This document shows positions 9,941-21,757 of a DNA stretch of 64,000 nucleotides, in pieces. The stretch spans positions 11,440,600-11,504,599 of the forward strand of contig CM075760.1 in NCBI GenBank assembly GCA_037974335.1, written 5' to 3'. The notes under the pieces are model-generated. The model worked only from the letters and a program-made list of their open reading frames with translations, made no database searches and was not told the origin of the DNA. This DNA is from Prionace glauca. Lineage: Eukaryota > Chordata > Chondrichthyes > Carcharhiniformes > Carcharhinidae. The translations under genes and the position numbers were made by a program. Every line of letters starts with the position of its first letter. Within the stretch, counting starts at the first letter, position 1.

Positions 9941-10340
9941 ATTCGCTCAGTCATCCTGCCTCACTGAAATTCTTCACACTGAAAATAGTCCTTTTAAATG
10001 TTCTAAATGTGCAAAAATTTTAAAAGCAGACAAGTGTTGAAACACCAACTCATTCGTGAATCAATGGGGAAAAGGCAGAAGAATGGGGGTGAGAAAAATA
10101 TCAGCCATGACTGAATGGCAGAGCAGGCTTGATGGGTCGAGTGGCCTAATTCTGCTCCTATGTCTTATGATCTTATGCTCATTCACTCATTGTCATTCAT
10201 CTGCTCCATTTGTGGGAAAGGATTTGCCCTTTCAACCTGTTGAGACCCCAGTGAGTTCTCACAGGGAAGAGCTTCATTCAGTCACCCAACCTGATTAAAC
10301 ACCAGTGAGATCATATGCGACTACAGAGATTGGCTTCTAT
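9940..10340 (+). pseudogene. Decayed zinc-finger exon split by a CR1 tail
   Basis: Finger remnants at 9940-10050 (GTGATTCGCTCAGTCATCC) and 10190-10310 (CATCTGCTCCATTTGTGGGA) are separated by an inserted LINE tail. No open frame remains. Confidence 0.6.
10058..10187 (+). mobile_element. CR1 3' tail inside a zinc-finger relic
   Basis: Ends in GGCCTAATTCTGCTCCTATG followed by TCTTATGATCTTATG, the CR1-type terminal octamer repeat. Confidence 0.65.
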
Positions 10341-10356
10341 TGACATTACTACTGTT

Positions 10357-10672
10357 TTTTTTAAAGTTTATTTAGTAGTGTCACAAGTAGGTTTACATTA
10401 ACTCTGCAATGAAGTTACTCTGAAAATTCCCTAGTTGCCCCACTCCAGTGTCCGCATACACTGAATTTTGGAGAATTTAGCATAGCCAATGCACCTAACC
10501 AGCATATTTTTCGGAATGTGGGAGGACACCAAAGCACCCAGAGGAAACTTATGCAGATAAAGAGAGAACGTGCTGACTCCATAAGACAGTGACTCCAGCC
10601 GGGAATCGCACCTGGGTCCCTGACACTGTGAGACAGCAGTGCTAGCCACAGTGCCACCCAGTTGGACTGAAC
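10357..10672 (-). mobile_element. V-SINE with the TTTATTAGTGTCACAAGTA tail
   Basis: Reverse complement copy with tRNA-like B box (CGGGAATCGCACCTGGGTCC), core and the second tail type also found at 23288-23572, 40583 and 41645. Confidence 0.8.
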
Positions 10673-10809
10673 AATGTTCATTCTGAGAGTCAGGTTTTGT
10701 TTCTGACAGTAATAACCATCCTAACTCGACTGGAGAATATGAAATCAATCAACTCTTTTTCAAAATTATTCTTCTGGATTTTTTCTTTTGGAGAGTTATT
10801 ACATTATTT

Positions 10810-11945
10810 CTGCTGTGAAATGAGAACCCCCACAACTTGCCTGGACTTGCAAAATCTCAGTAACTGTCCTAGCTGGAGACAATTCACACCTCTTTAACCT
10901 ACTTACGGGGCGAAATTACTTACTTAACGGGGCGAAAAACTGCAGCAGGCGACGGTGCAGAGGGACCTCGGGGTCCTTGTGCATGAGTCGCAAAAACCCA
11001 GCTTGCAGGTGCAGCAGGTGGTCAGGAAGGCGAATGGGATGCTGGCCTTCATAGCGAAGGGGATTGAATATAAAAGTAGGGAGGTCTTGCTGCAGCTGTA
11101 TAGGGCATTGGTGAGGCCGCAGCTGGAGTACTGTGTGCAGTTTTGGGCGCCGCACCTGCGCAAGGATGTTTTGGCCCTGGAGGGAGTGCAGAGGAGGTTT
11201 ACTCGGCTGATACCGGAGTTGAGGGGATTGAGCTATGAGGAGAGGCTGAATAAACTAGGCTTGTACTCGTTAGAGTTTAGAAGAATGAGGGGAGATCTCA
11301 TTGAGATGTATAAGATGATGAATGGGATGGATAGGATAGAGGTGGAGAGACTGTTCCCGCTCAAAAAAGACAGTAGGACTAGGGGGCACAGCCTCAAGAT
11401 AAAGGGGGGGGGCGGTTTAGAACAGAGTTGAGGAGGAACTTCTTCACTCAAAGGGTGGTGAATCTCTGGAATTCTCTGCCCGTTGAAGTGGTGGAGGCTG
11501 CCTCGCTAAATATTTTTAAGAAACGGGTTGATGGGTTTTTGATAAGAGAAGGGATTAAGGGTTATGGGGAGAGGGCGGGAAGGTGGAGCTGAGTCACGAC
11601 AGATCAGCCATGATCTTATTGAATGGCGGGGCAGGCTCGAAGGGCCAGATGGCCTACTCCTGCTCCTATTTCTTATGTTCTTATGTTCTTAACCTGTGCT
11701 TAACCCTCTCTCCACTCACATTGTCTGTACTGTAAAGACTTGATTACCTGCAAAGACTCGCATTCCAACCATTAACTTGTAAATTGAGTCTGTGTCTATG
11801 TTTGCCCTGTTTGTGAACACAACTCTTCACTCACCTGAAGGAAGAACACTCCAAAAGCTTGTGCTACCAAATAAACCTGTTGGACTTTAACCTGGTATTG
11901 TGAGACCTTTGTGCTCACCACAGTTCAACGCCGACATTTCCACAT
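10810..11945 (+). mobile_element. Penelope-like element (PLE-1) 3' region, split by CR1
   Basis: PLE-1 sequence (10810-10902) resumes after the CR1 copy at about 11693 and ends with AAAGCTTGTGCTACC, AATAAACCTGTTGGACTTTA and a terminal CCACATCAC. The hairpin near 11840 is degenerate. TAACCT occurs at both junctions with the CR1 copy. Confidence 0.75.
10903..11695 (+). mobile_element. Young 5'-truncated CR1 inside PLE-1
   Basis: From about 10935 it is almost identical to the 3' end of the 45.9 kb copy (47398-48160). Differences seen by eye are few: one T/C change in the ATTGAGAYGTATAAG region and a G run of nine rather than seven, which breaks the C-terminal RT frame. It ends in repeated TTCTTATG. 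Confidence 0.92.
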
Positions 11946-12124
11946 CACAACTGAACCCAGCCAGAATCAACACAATCAAGGAAGGAGTGAGAGGGGAAAC
12001 GGTATAAAAGCTTTGATACCTCTGTGTGATCCACAGCAGAACTTCCAGAAATAGAGCACAGGAGATCACCAATTCACAATATTTTTGTTAATTTATCTCA
12101 AATGTTAACAATTTTATTTTGTAT

Positions 12125-12510
12125 TAACTCTTTGAAATTTCAGGGGTGCAGTTATCACCCAGCATTCGCTGCGGGTGTGAAAGTCCCCTATTCACTCCAC
12201 AGGTGGCCAGTACGCAGGCGCGGTGCTGCCTCTGGAGCATGCGCAGTGTTACTGTCCTCGGAGCTTGCGGGTGCGGGAGACGGTTTGTTTTAGCGGGTGA
12301 GAGTCGGTGGGGTGGAGGGAGAAATGGAGCCGGGAGTCGAGGTGGGGAGGGAGCGGAAGCTTCACAAACACCCGCTGTAGACCGTAAGGTCCGAATCAGA
12401 GCCTGCGGGTCCCGGGTTTGCAGCTGCGGGGATTTTATCCGGATCCGGCCCCGCGCCGCGGCCGCCATCTTTGTTCAGCGGGGAGCAGAGCGCATGCGCG
12501 GTCAGTGGGC
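12125..12510. promoter_or_regulatory. CpG-rich promoter upstream of ZNF3
   Basis: Dense CpG stretch with NRF1-type sites (GAGCATGCGCAGTG near 12236; GCGCATGCGC 12490-12499), a YY1-type GCCGCCATCTTTG (12458-12470) and GC boxes. The nearest intact gene to the right is ZNF3, whose exon starts at 18477. About 3.9 kb of the gap is a CR1 insertion. Confidence 0.6.
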
Positions 12511-12519
12511 GGAGCTAAA

Positions 12520-13475
12520 GCAGACAATGCTGGAAAATCTCAGCAGGTCTGACAGCTTCTGTGGGGAGAGAATAGAGGCAATGTTTCCAGTCTGGATGAT
12601 CCTATGTCAGAGCTAATGGTAAAGAGAATCAAAAAAAATTATACTATGGGGTGGAATGGGTTGAAGAGAACGTAAATGAGGATAAAGATGACTGAGAAGT
12701 TGCTAAAAATCAGAGAGTCATAGAATCTTACAGTGCAGAAGGCGGCCATTTGGCCCCCTCGAGTCTGCACTGATCACAGTCCCACCCAGGCCCTATCTCC
12801 ATAATCTCATGCACTTACCAAGTTAGTACCCCTAATACGAAGGAGCAATTTAGCATGGCCATTCCACCTAATCTGCACATCTTGGGACTGTGGGAGGAAA
12901 CCTGAGCACCTGGACAAAACCCACACAGACATGGGGAGAACGTGCCAACTCCACACAGACAGTGACCCAAGCTGGGAATTGAACCCAGGTCCCTGGTGCT
13001 GTGAGGCAGCAGTGCAACCACTGTGCCACCATGCTGCCCACTGTGGCACAGTGGTTAGCAGTGACCATTAAGAGATCAGAATGTTTTGAATGGCAGAACA
13101 GAGGTATAGATGGTTAAGGCAGTTGGCCTGGAGTGGGGAGGCACAAGGAGGAGAGTGGGAAAAGGGAAGTGGAAAAATGGAAGAGAAAGAAGAATGATAC
13201 AAATGGATGAATGAGATGAAAAGATGAAACAAAATTAAGTAAAACTAATGGAAATTCGCTGGTGGTGGAGGAGAGAGATCACGCTGTAAAGTTGTTTACT
13301 CAATGTTCAGTTCCGAAGGCTGTGAAGTGCCCATTTGGAAGATGAGGTACTGTCTTTTTGGTTTGCTTTGGGGTTCAATTGAACATTGCAAAAGGCCAAG
13401 GACGGATGTCTGGACAGGAAGTCAGGGTGGTGTGTTCAAGTGGCAAGCATCTTTGTCTTAGAGCTTTATTTTTAA
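12520..13475 (-). mobile_element. PLE-2 fragment with GIY-YIG-domain C-terminal remnant
   Basis: 12520-12610 is the reverse of the PLE-2 end. The reverse strand at about 13470-13330 still reads SVLGLLQCSIEPQ and a broken tail, which I recognise as the C-terminus of Penelope GIY-YIG proteins. A V-SINE is nested within. Confidence 0.6.
12715..13040 (-). mobile_element. V-SINE, near full length
   Basis: Runs from the 3' tail (AGAATCTTACAGTGCAGAAG) to the tRNA-like head (AACCACTGTGCCACCATG) on the reverse strand. Confidence 0.85.
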
Positions 13476-13479
13476 CTGA

Positions 13480-13725
13480 CCTGGTGTTCTAGATTCACCG
13501 TTGAGGAGAAACATCCTTTCAGGACTTACTTTGTCAAGCACCCAGATAATCTTATATGCTTCAATAAGTTAGAATCTCATTTCTCTAAAATTCAATGATT
13601 ATAGATGCACCCTGCCCAAACTTTCTTCATAAAACAAACACATTTGTGTCCCGAATCAGCTTAACGCACCTTGTCTGAACTACTCCCAATGTAAACATAT
13701 TGATCTTAAATCATCCTACATTAGG
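13480..13725 (-). mobile_element. CR1-type LINE 3' fragment
   Basis: Contains GAAACATCCTTTCAGGACTT and AATCTTATATGCTTCAATAA, the RT C-terminal region of an older CR1 family, reading on the reverse strand. Confidence 0.5.
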
Positions 13726-13795
13726 AAACAGGAGGAGAGAATATTCCCTGTTTCTATCCTGGACTGAATGATGGATTTGGAAACTCCTTTTCCAG

Positions 13796-14370
13796 GGGTT
13801 TAGAAGAGGAGGATGTACACAGCAATCTCAAGCAAAGAAAAATGTTTATCTTATAATTTCAAACCACAGTTGACGCATGAGTCTTGTAATTTGCTTTTAA
13901 AGGGAGTGAGAAGATTTAGAGACTGCAATTTTTCTCTGACTCCAGTGCTTCTGACATGTTTCCAGCTGCAGGCTCCAGCAGCAAGTTTAAATTTGAAAAC
14001 AGTGAAATTGTTCCAGAGGTGAGTATTATTGAACACTCATTTACAGTTCAGAGTTTTTAGTGCTGTGCTCTGTTATCTATGCAAGATTCCATGGCTCTGG
14101 AACTGGTGTGATTCACCAGCAAGTTCACACTGAGGAAAGGCTGATCACCTGCACTGTGTGTGTGTGTCGGTCATTCCACCTGCTGACACACCGGTGAGTT
14201 CACGTTGGTGAGGGGCCATTTACCTGTTCTGATTATGGGAAGAGATTCATTCAGTCATTCCACCTGCTGAGATACCTGCAAGTTCACAAGTGATGACAGG
14301 GATTGGATTCTGCTGTTATTGCTGCAGTTAATCACGTCTAGGATTGAACCATGTTCGTTCATCCAAGTCA
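13796..14370 (+). pseudogene. Decayed zinc-finger exon before ZNF3
   Basis: An acceptor-like TTCCAG precedes GGGTTTAGAAGAGGAGG, the common exon leader. Broken fingers follow at 14113-14295, then a 3' UTR (GATGACAGGGATTGGATTCT) matching ZNF3. The middle fingers are missing. Confidence 0.7.
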
Positions 14371-14586
14371 TCGGTGCAGGCTTGATGCAGTTCCTGCACT
14401 GCAAGGGTTCTACGGATTCTTAAAATTCTGTACGAATTGAACATAATTTCACTATTTCTGATTTCTGTACATCTGGAGATAAATTCTACTCCTATGTGAG
14501 CATTTTGATTGATTTGCTGACTCACAATGATGTTTTAAATTCTTATTCACTTTAAACCAGTGAGGAAAGAATGTTCCACAGCAACT

Positions 14587-17500
14587 AAGAACATAAGAAA
14601 TAGGAGCAGGAGTAGGCCATCTGGCCGTTCGAGCCTGCCCCACCATTCAATAAGATCATGGCTGATCTGTCATGGTTCAGTTCCACTTTCCGGCCCTCTC
14701 CCCATAACCCTTAATCCCCTCTCTTATCAAAAACCCATCAACCCGCTTCTTGAAAATATTTAGCGAGGCAGCCTCCACCACTTCAACGGGTAGAGAATTC
14801 CAGAGATTCACCACCCTTTGAGTGAAGAAGTTCCTCCTCAACTCCGTTCTAAAACGGCCCCCCTTTATCTTGACGCTGTGCCCCCTAGTCCTACTGTCCT
14901 TTTTGAGCGGGAAGAGTCTCTCCACCTCTATCCTATCCATCCCATTCATCATCTTATACGTCTCAATGAAATCTCCCCTCATTCTTCTAAACTCCAACGA
15001 GTACAAGCCGAGTTCATTCAGCCTCTCCTCATAGCTCAACCCCCTCAACTCCGGTATCAGCCGGTAAACCTCCTCTGCACTCCCTCCAAGGCCAAAATAT
15101 CTTTGCGCAGGTGCGGCGCCCAAAACTGCACACAGCACTCCAGCTGCGGCCTCACCAATGCCCTACACAGCTGCAGCAAGACCTCCCTACTTTTATATTC
15201 AATCCCCTTTGCTATGAAGGCCAGCATCCCATTCGCCTTCCTGACCACCTGCTGCACCTGCAAGCTGGGTTTTTGCGACTCATGCACAAGGACCCCAAGG
15301 TCCCTCTGCACCGTCGCCTGCTGCAGTTTTTCGCCCCGTAAGTAATAGTCCTTCCTACCATTCTTCCTTCCAAAGTGGACCACCTCACACTTGCCAACAT
15401 TAAATTCCATTTGCCATTTCCTGACCCATTCGCCCAGCCTATCTAGATCTTTCTGCAGACTCTCCACACCCTCCGCACAATTTGCCGTTCCCCCAATTTT
15501 GGAGTCATCTGCAAATTTCGACACCCTACACTCGGTTCCCTCCTCCAGATCATCTATATAAATGGTAAAAAGCTGAGGCCCCAGCACCGACCCCTGGGCA
15601 CTCCACTAGTCACCATCTGCCAATCCGAATAGAACCTGTTGACCCCCACTCTCTGCCTCCTATTTGACAACCAATCCTCTATCCACGCTAACACCCTACC
15701 CCCAACTCCAAGACCCCTGCAATAACCTCTTATGAGGTACTTTGTCAAACGCCTTCTGAAAATCCAGAAAGACCACATCCACCGGCTCTCCTCTATCCAC
15801 CGCCCTAGACACATCCTCATAGAACTCCAGTAAATTTGTCAGACACGACTTCCCTTTAATGAAACCATGCTGCGTCTGCTCTATCAAGCAATTCCCTTCA
15901 AGATGCCTCGCAATTTCCTCTTTAATGACGGATTCTAACATTTTACATACCACAGACGTTAACTAACAGGCCTATAATTCCCTGCCTTTTGCCTGGCACC
16001 CTTCTTAAACAATGACATAACATTAGCCGTTTTCCAATCTTCCGGCACTTCCCCGAAATCCAGCGACGTCTGGAAAATAACCACCAGTGCATCCACTATA
16101 ACCTTCGCCATTTCTTTCAGAACCCTCGGATGCATTCCATCCGGTCCTGGGGACTTGTCCACAATAAGTCCCTCCAGTCTGTCGAGCACCGCCTCTCTAG
16201 TAACAGTAATGTCATTAAGACCCTCCAGTCCTACCACCTTTCCATTGCTAACACCCGGCAAATTATTCACGTCCTCCTCCGTGAAGACAGAAACAAAAAC
16301 GTTATTCAATACCTGAGCCATATCCCCATCCCCTACCACTAGGTCACCTTTCTCATCCTCTAAAGGACCAATGTTCACCCTAGCCAGCCTCTTCCTTTTT
16401 ATATATTTATAAAAATTCTTGCTATCCTTTTTTATATTAAGCGCTAGCCCAGCTTCATAGTTTCTCCTACCCTCCTTTATCAACTTCTTTGTCAATCTTT
16501 GTTGACATTTAAACCTCTCCCAATCCTCTTCTCGCCCACTACACTTCGCTACTCTAAATTCCTCCACTTTTAATTTAACACTTTCCTTCACCTCCTTCGT
16601 TATCCACGGCTTATTACCTCTCCTCCTACAGTCCTTTTGACCATCGGAATAAATTTCCGCTGAGCACCAAGAAAGATCTCCTTAAAGATCCTCCACTGCT
16701 CCTCAGCAGACCCTCCCTCCAACGCACTCCCCCAGTCCACATTCACCAATTCTTCTCTCATCCTACCGTACTCCCCTCTATTCAAACAAAGGACGTGTGT
16801 CCGGGAACCCACTTTCTCCTCCTCCATCTGCACCAGAAACTCCACCATACAATGATCACTCTCTCCAAGAGAATCCTTCACCGCAAGGTCCCTAATTCTA
16901 CCCGCCTCATTACATAGCACCAGATCCAAGATAGCTTGCTCCCTCGTCGGCTCCAACACACACTGTTCAAGGAAATTATCCCGGCAGCATTCCAAGAACT
17001 CCTCCTCGAGCCCACCGTGTCCAACATGTGTCGACCAATCAATATGCAGATTGAAATCCCCCATAACTACGGCCGTCCCATTCCTGCACGCCGCACTTAT
17101 TTGCGCGTTAACAGCCCGCCCCACCTCCAGATCATTATTCGGGGGCCTATAGACGACACCCACCAGCGTCTTCCTCCCTTTGCTGTTCCTAATCTCTACC
17201 CACAACGATTCCACATTCTGCTCCTTAGCTCCAATATCATCCCTTGCTACCACCTTGATGCTATCCTTAACAGAGCTACGCACCCCCCTTTTCCCTCCCG
17301 CCTATCCTTCCTAAACACTTGATACCCTTGGACATTCAGCTCCCAGTCCCTGTCACCTTGCAGCCACGTCTCTGTAATGGCCACCAGATCGTATCCGTTT
17401 GTGTTGATCTGCGCCACCAGCTCACTCACTTTATTCCGAATGCTTCATGCATTCAAATACAGCGCTTTCATCCCAGCCTTCACCTGGACCCTATTTGCCA

Positions 17501-18455
17501 TAATGCCACCAACCCTACTCACGCCCCCTACTCCCTCTATTATTGGGACATCCTCGGCCTCTTCCCTTACCTGTACCCTCTCCTTAACTTTAGACCTCGT
17601 AAGGTCACCCCCCCCCCCCAATTAGTTTAAAGCCCTGAATACAGTCCTCTTTACTCAATTCGCCAGCACTCTGGTCCCAGCACGGTTCAGACCAACCCCA
17701 TCCCGCCCGAATAGGTCCCACCTACCCCAATACTGGTGCCAATGCCCCATAAATTCAAACCCATTCCTCCCACACCAATCTCTGAGCCACCCATTCACTT
17801 CCTTAATCCTGTCAACCCTACGCCCGTCTGCACATGGTTCAGGCAGTAGCCCAGAGATGACCACCTTGTCGGTTCTACTTTTTAATTCCATTGCCAGCTT
17901 CTCATACTCCCTCACCAGATCCTCAGTCCGCACTTTGCCTACGTCATTGGCACCCACATGTACCACAACGACCGGATTCTCACCCTCCCGCTCCAGGTTC
18001 TTCTGCAGCCCAGCTGCAACATCCCGTACCCGAGCACCAGGCAGACAACACACCCTTCTGTGCACTTTGTCATTGTGACAAAGGACAGTGTCAATACCCT
18101 TCACCCCACTGTCCCCAATTACTACTGCGTTCCTTTTCCTCTTCTTTTTGCCTATGTCCTGCTGCATCACTGTACCGTGTGCAATTTGCTCACCAACCTC
18201 ACCTGCCTCGTCCTCTTCCAGACTGGCAGCAAGAACCTCAAACCTGTTATGCAGATTAAGAGGCTGAGGCCTCAGCTCCTCACCCCCCTTCCTCTTCCCA
18301 GCAGCCCCCTCTTGTCCCTGACCCCTAGAGTTAGCCAGTCTAGGGGGGGTGGATGTCACTTGCACCCCATTGACAATGGCACCCTCTCTCCCCCTGATGA
18401 GCCTCAGTGTAGGGTTGCCTATTCTCAATTTCTGAGCTGTACCGACTGTGATGAT
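14587..18455 (-). mobile_element. Nearly complete CR1 LINE inserted upstream of the ZNF3 exon
   Basis: Reading right to left: ORF1 with an esterase-like domain (18428-17655), endonuclease (about 17430-16600, DFNLHIDW and LGESDHCMVEF motifs), RT (16590-15060, with FLDFQKAFDKVPHKRLL and FADDSKIGG), the C-terminal region, and a CTTATGTTCTTA tail at 14587. ORF2 is split into several overlapping frames by small frameshifts, so the copy is dead but not very old. Its 5' end lies about 20-30 bp from the ZNF3 splice acceptor. Confidence 0.9.
17655..18428 (-). CDS. CR1 ORF1, SGNH esterase-like protein
   Basis: A 257-residue open frame. VVIGDSGVKGID provides the GDS nucleophile block, VVVHVGANDVG the block-III-like GxND motif, and DGVGLNRAGTRVLAN stands at the place of the catalytic Asp-His block. 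Here the expected His after DG(x) is changed (DGVGLN rather than the DGIHLN-type motif), so the catalytic dyad is probably lost. The ORF1 of CR1 elements is known to carry such an esterase domain. The upstream part of ORF1 is truncated by the 5' end of the insertion. Confidence 0.75.
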   Translation of the reverse strand: MRIGNPTLRLIRGREGAIVNGVQVTSTPPRLANSRGQGQEGAAGKRKGGEELRPQPLNLHNRFEVLAASLEEDEAGEVGEQIAHGTVMQQDIGKKKRKRNAVVIGDSGVKGIDTVLCHNDKVHRRVCCLPGARVRDVAAGLQKNLEREGENPVVVVHVGANDVGKVRTEDLVREYEKLAMELKSRTDKVVISGLLPEPCADGRRVDRIKEVNGWLRDWCGRNGFEFMGHWHQYWGRWDLFGRDGVGLNRAGTRVLAN

Positions 18456-18624
18456 ATTTGTAAACTCCTTTTACAGGATATTAAAAGGGGAGGATTTGCC
18501 ATCCGAAATCTCAAACAAAATTTCACATCAAGTTCTGACGGAATCACTCATTAGGATGGGGAAACTAATGTCTGTTTGACCATCAGAGTGACAGGAAAAG
18601 CACTGAGATGCAGACACCCACACC

Positions 18625-19719
18625 ATGGGAAAACTGTGGAAATGTGGGAATTGTGGAAAGGGATTCAGATTCCCGTATGGGCTGGAAACACATCAACGCC
18701 GTCACACTGGGGAGAAACCGTTCACCTGCTCCAATTGTGGGAAAGGATTCACAGATTCCTCCACCCTACTGGCACACCAGCGAGTTCACACTGGGGAGAA
18801 ACCGTTCACCTGCTCCAATTGTGGGAAAGGATTCAATCAGTCTTCCAACTTGCTGATACACCAGCGAGTTCACACTGGGGAGAGACTGTTCACCTGTTCC
18901 AGTTGTGGGAAGGGATTCACTCAGTCATCCCATCTGCTGACACACCAGCGAGTTCACACTGGGGAGAGACCATTTACCTGTTCTGATTGTGGGAAGGGAT
19001 TCACTCAGTCCTCCCATCTGCTGACACACCAGCTCGTTCACACTGGGGAGAGACCGTTCATCTGCTCCGTGTGCGGGAAAGGATTCGGAGATTCCTCCAG
19101 CCTGCTGAGACACAAGAGAGTTCATACTGGAGAGAGACCGTTCATCTGCTCCACTTGTGGGAAGGGATTCTCTTGGTCATCCACTCTGCTGACACACCAG
19201 CGAGTTCACACTGTGGAGAGACCATTTACCTGTTCCAATTGTGGGAAAGGATTCACCCAGTTAGCCACCCTGCTGACACATCAGCGAGTTCACACTGGGG
19301 AGAGACTGTTCACCTGTTCCAGTTGTGGGAAGGGATTCACTCAATCATCCCATCTGCTGAGACACCAGCGAGTTCACACTGGGGAGAGGCCATTTACCTG
19401 CTCAGAGTGTGAGAAGGGATTCACTGATTTATCTGCCCTGCAGACACACCAGCGAGTTCACACTGGAGAGAGACCATTTACCTGTTCTGATTGTGGGAAG
19501 GGATTCACTCGGACATCCACGTTGCTGATACACCAGCGAGTTCACACTGGGGAGAGACCATTCACCTGCTCTAACTGTGGGAAGGGATTCACTCAGTCAT
19601 CCACCCTGCTGTCACATCAGCGAATCCACACTGGAGAGAAGCCATTTACCTGCTCTGTGTGTGGGAAGGGATTCACTCAGTTATCCACCTTGTTGAAACA
19701 TCAACCAGTTCACAAGTGA
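18625..19719 (+). CDS. ZNF3: poly-C2H2 zinc-finger protein, 13 fingers
   Basis: The final exon starts after the acceptor TTTTACAG (18469-18476) with the shared leader GATATTAAAAGGGGAGG. The ATG at 18625 begins [14 protein letters not shown], matching the starts of ZNF1 and ZNF6. Thirteen C2H2 fingers follow without a break; all zinc ligands are intact, and 11 of the 12 linkers are TGE(K/R)P or TGERL, the other TVERP. Finger helices differ mostly at variable positions (STLLAHQ, NLLIHQ, HLLTHQ), as expected for an array that diversifies its DNA target. A 3' UTR block after the stop (GGATTCTGCTGTTATTGCTG) is shared with ZNF5 and the relic at 14300. No effector domain is visible. Confidence 0.9.
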   Translation: MGKLWKCGNCGKGFRFPYGLETHQRRHTGEKPFTCSNCGKGFTDSSTLLAHQRVHTGEKPFTCSNCGKGFNQSSNLLIHQRVHTGERLFTCSSCGKGFTQSSHLLTHQRVHTGERPFTCSDCGKGFTQSSHLLTHQLVHTGERPFICSVCGKGFGDSSSLLRHKRVHTGERPFICSTCGKGFSWSSTLLTHQRVHTVERPFTCSNCGKGFTQLATLLTHQRVHTGERLFTCSSCGKGFTQSSHLLRHQRVHTGERPFTCSECEKGFTDLSALQTHQRVHTGERPFTCSDCGKGFTRTSTLLIHQRVHTGERPFTCSNCGKGFTQSSTLLSHQRIHTGEKPFTCSVCGKGFTQLSTLLKHQPVHK

Positions 19720-19964
19720 TGACAGGAGTTGGATTCTGCTGTTATTGCTGCTGTTAATCATATCCAGGACTGAAACATGTTCATTCGGACAGTTGGTGAA
19801 GTGGGAGGGCAGAGGGTTTCTTGCTGTTGGACTGGCCGGTCTCTCAATTTTCATTCCGGTGGCTGATTCCCTTTGAGCGATGGCACATTCCCACTGAAAT
19901 GATCCACGAAAGCAGATGTCAGGTGAGACTGAGATGTGGAAAAAATTCATAATTCAAAGGACAG

Positions 19965-20160
19965 TGACTGTGGGGAATTCTCTATCACAGAAGGCTGTGG
20001 AATTCAAATTACTGAATATATTCAAGGAAGAGATAGTTTTTGTTTTAGATTTTAATGGCTTCAGGTGGTATGGGGAGGATATAGCTTTGAGATAGTGGAT
20101 CAGCCATGATCATATTGAATGGTGGAGCAGACTCAAATGGCTTGCCCTTAGTTTCTATAT
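19965..20160 (+). mobile_element. CR1 3' tail
   Basis: Contains GATCAGCCATGATCATATTG and AATGGTGGAGCAGACTC, the CR1 3' end. Confidence 0.6.
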
Positions 20161-20212
20161 AGTACATTAACTTTATACTGGATCATAAATAGTCTTTTTC
20201 CGACCACTACAG

Positions 20213-20490
20213 GTCATAGAAGAATCGTAGAATCTCTACAGTGCAGAAAGAGGCACTGGGCCCATTGAGTCTGCACCAACCACAATCCCACCCAGGTCCT
20301 ACCCCCATATCCCTTCATAGTTACCCACTAATTCCTCTAACCTATGCATCTCAGGACACTAAGGGGCAATTCTGTAGCATGTCCAATCAACCTAACCCGC
20401 AAATCTTTGGATTGTGGGAGGAAACCGGAGCACTCGGAGGAAACCCATGCAGACAAGAGGAGAATGTGCAAACTCCACACAAACAGGTGT
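20213..20490 (-). mobile_element. V-SINE, 3' two thirds
   Basis: Tail (ATCTCTACAGTGCAGAAAG) and core (GTGGGAGGAAACCGGAGCAC) on the reverse strand. The tRNA-like head is lost. Confidence 0.8.
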
Positions 20491-20499
20491 GCTGTCTTT

Positions 20500-20965
20500 T
20501 ATCCATCCTCATTCGGAGTGCGGAGTTGGCCGCACTCTGAACAATTTTTTCCAATTTATATTCTCTGGAATTGAGAAGAATGAAGGAAGATCAGATTGAG
20601 GTATACAAGATTATAAAAGGTGTGGATAAAGTAGATGTGGAGCAGATACTTTCTCTTGTGGGGCATTCTAGGATGAGAGGTCGTAGTCTAAGGATAAGGG
20701 ATAGCAAATTTAAGATAGAGTTGAGGCAAAACCACTTCTCCTAAAGGGCTGTGAATCTGTAGAATTCACTACCTCAAAGTGCGGTGGATTCTGGGATAGT
20801 GAGTAAATTTTAAGGAGGAGTTAGACAGATTTTTAATTGGTTGAAGGGTTATGGGAAGAAAGCAGGAAAATGAGGATGAGGAGCATATCAGCCATGATCG
20901 AACGGCAGAGAAAACTCGATGGGCCGAATGGCCTAATTCTGCTCCTATATCTTACAACCTTATGA
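20500..20965 (+). mobile_element. CR1 3' region
   Basis: RT C-terminal relic (GAATGAAGGAAGATCAGATT) through GGCCTAATTCTGCTCCTATA with a TCTTA-type end. Confidence 0.65.
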
Positions 20966-21240
20966 ACACAGTTTTAAGATTTTGGAAAGAGAGACAGGGA
21001 AAATGAGGACTTCTTTTAAAAAGTAAATGGTAATGAGCTGGAACTCAACTCTTAAACTCAAAGGCTGATAATATCCAGACCCTGATGAATGGGGTTTGCC
21101 CTGAATGTTGAGGCCTCCCCTCCCACTTACTGCCCCTAACGCTGCCTCCGTGTAACCACCTCCTTCCCACCTGAAGGTGAAACTAACAAGTGTCTGTCCC
21201 TGGACATGAGCCACACTGCACGTGCCCCATGTCACAATGC
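20966..21240 (-). pseudogene. Relic of a minus-strand finger-gene leader
   Basis: 21040-21110 (CTCAAAGGCTGATAATATCC, CTGATGAATGGGG) resembles the ZNF1 exon leader at 880-940. This again places a minus-strand copy left of a shared promoter. Confidence 0.4.
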
Positions 21241-21244
21241 CCGG

Positions 21245-21345
21245 GGGCTGATTGACGACAGATTCGAACCAATAGGAAGAGAACCGAGGGGGAGCACCTC
21301 ATCCTCCAACCAATCAGAGTGAATGAGGGGCGGGGTCTTAAGTGG
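21245..21345 (+). promoter_or_regulatory. CCAAT/GC-box promoter of ZNF4
   Basis: CTGATTGAC, ACCAATAGGAAGAG, CCTCCAACCAATCAGAGTGA and GAATGAGGGGCGGGG occur in the same order and orientation as at 1791-1915. TTTATAAATATTC follows at 21356. The ZNF4 acceptor is only about 330 bp downstream. Confidence 0.7.
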
Positions 21346-21757
21346 TGCCCAGACCTTTATAAATATTCAGAATAACTTCCCTGTTTATGTATCAATATCA
21401 CACGTTATGAAGCTCGGGGTCAAATTTGCTTTGCTGACTACTCTCTTAGTATGTCTTGTAGATATAAAAAATCCCTCTCCTTCACCTCTTTCTCTCACCT
21501 CCCATAGAGGCCAGTTGGGTTTTTGTGACAATCAAGCAGTTTTCATGATCACTTTTTCCTACTGCCAGCTTCACAAATTACCAGATTCGTTCAGCTCAAT
21601 TTCACAACCTGCCTTTGTGTTTTGTGGGTTCTCTCTCATTCCCTTTTTTTCTGTTTTAAATCAATTTCACAGGGTATTGGAAGTTGAGGATTTACAGTTG
21701 GGAAATTTGAACATCACCTCAGGATCTGAGAGTCACCCAATTCATCAGAATTTGAAC

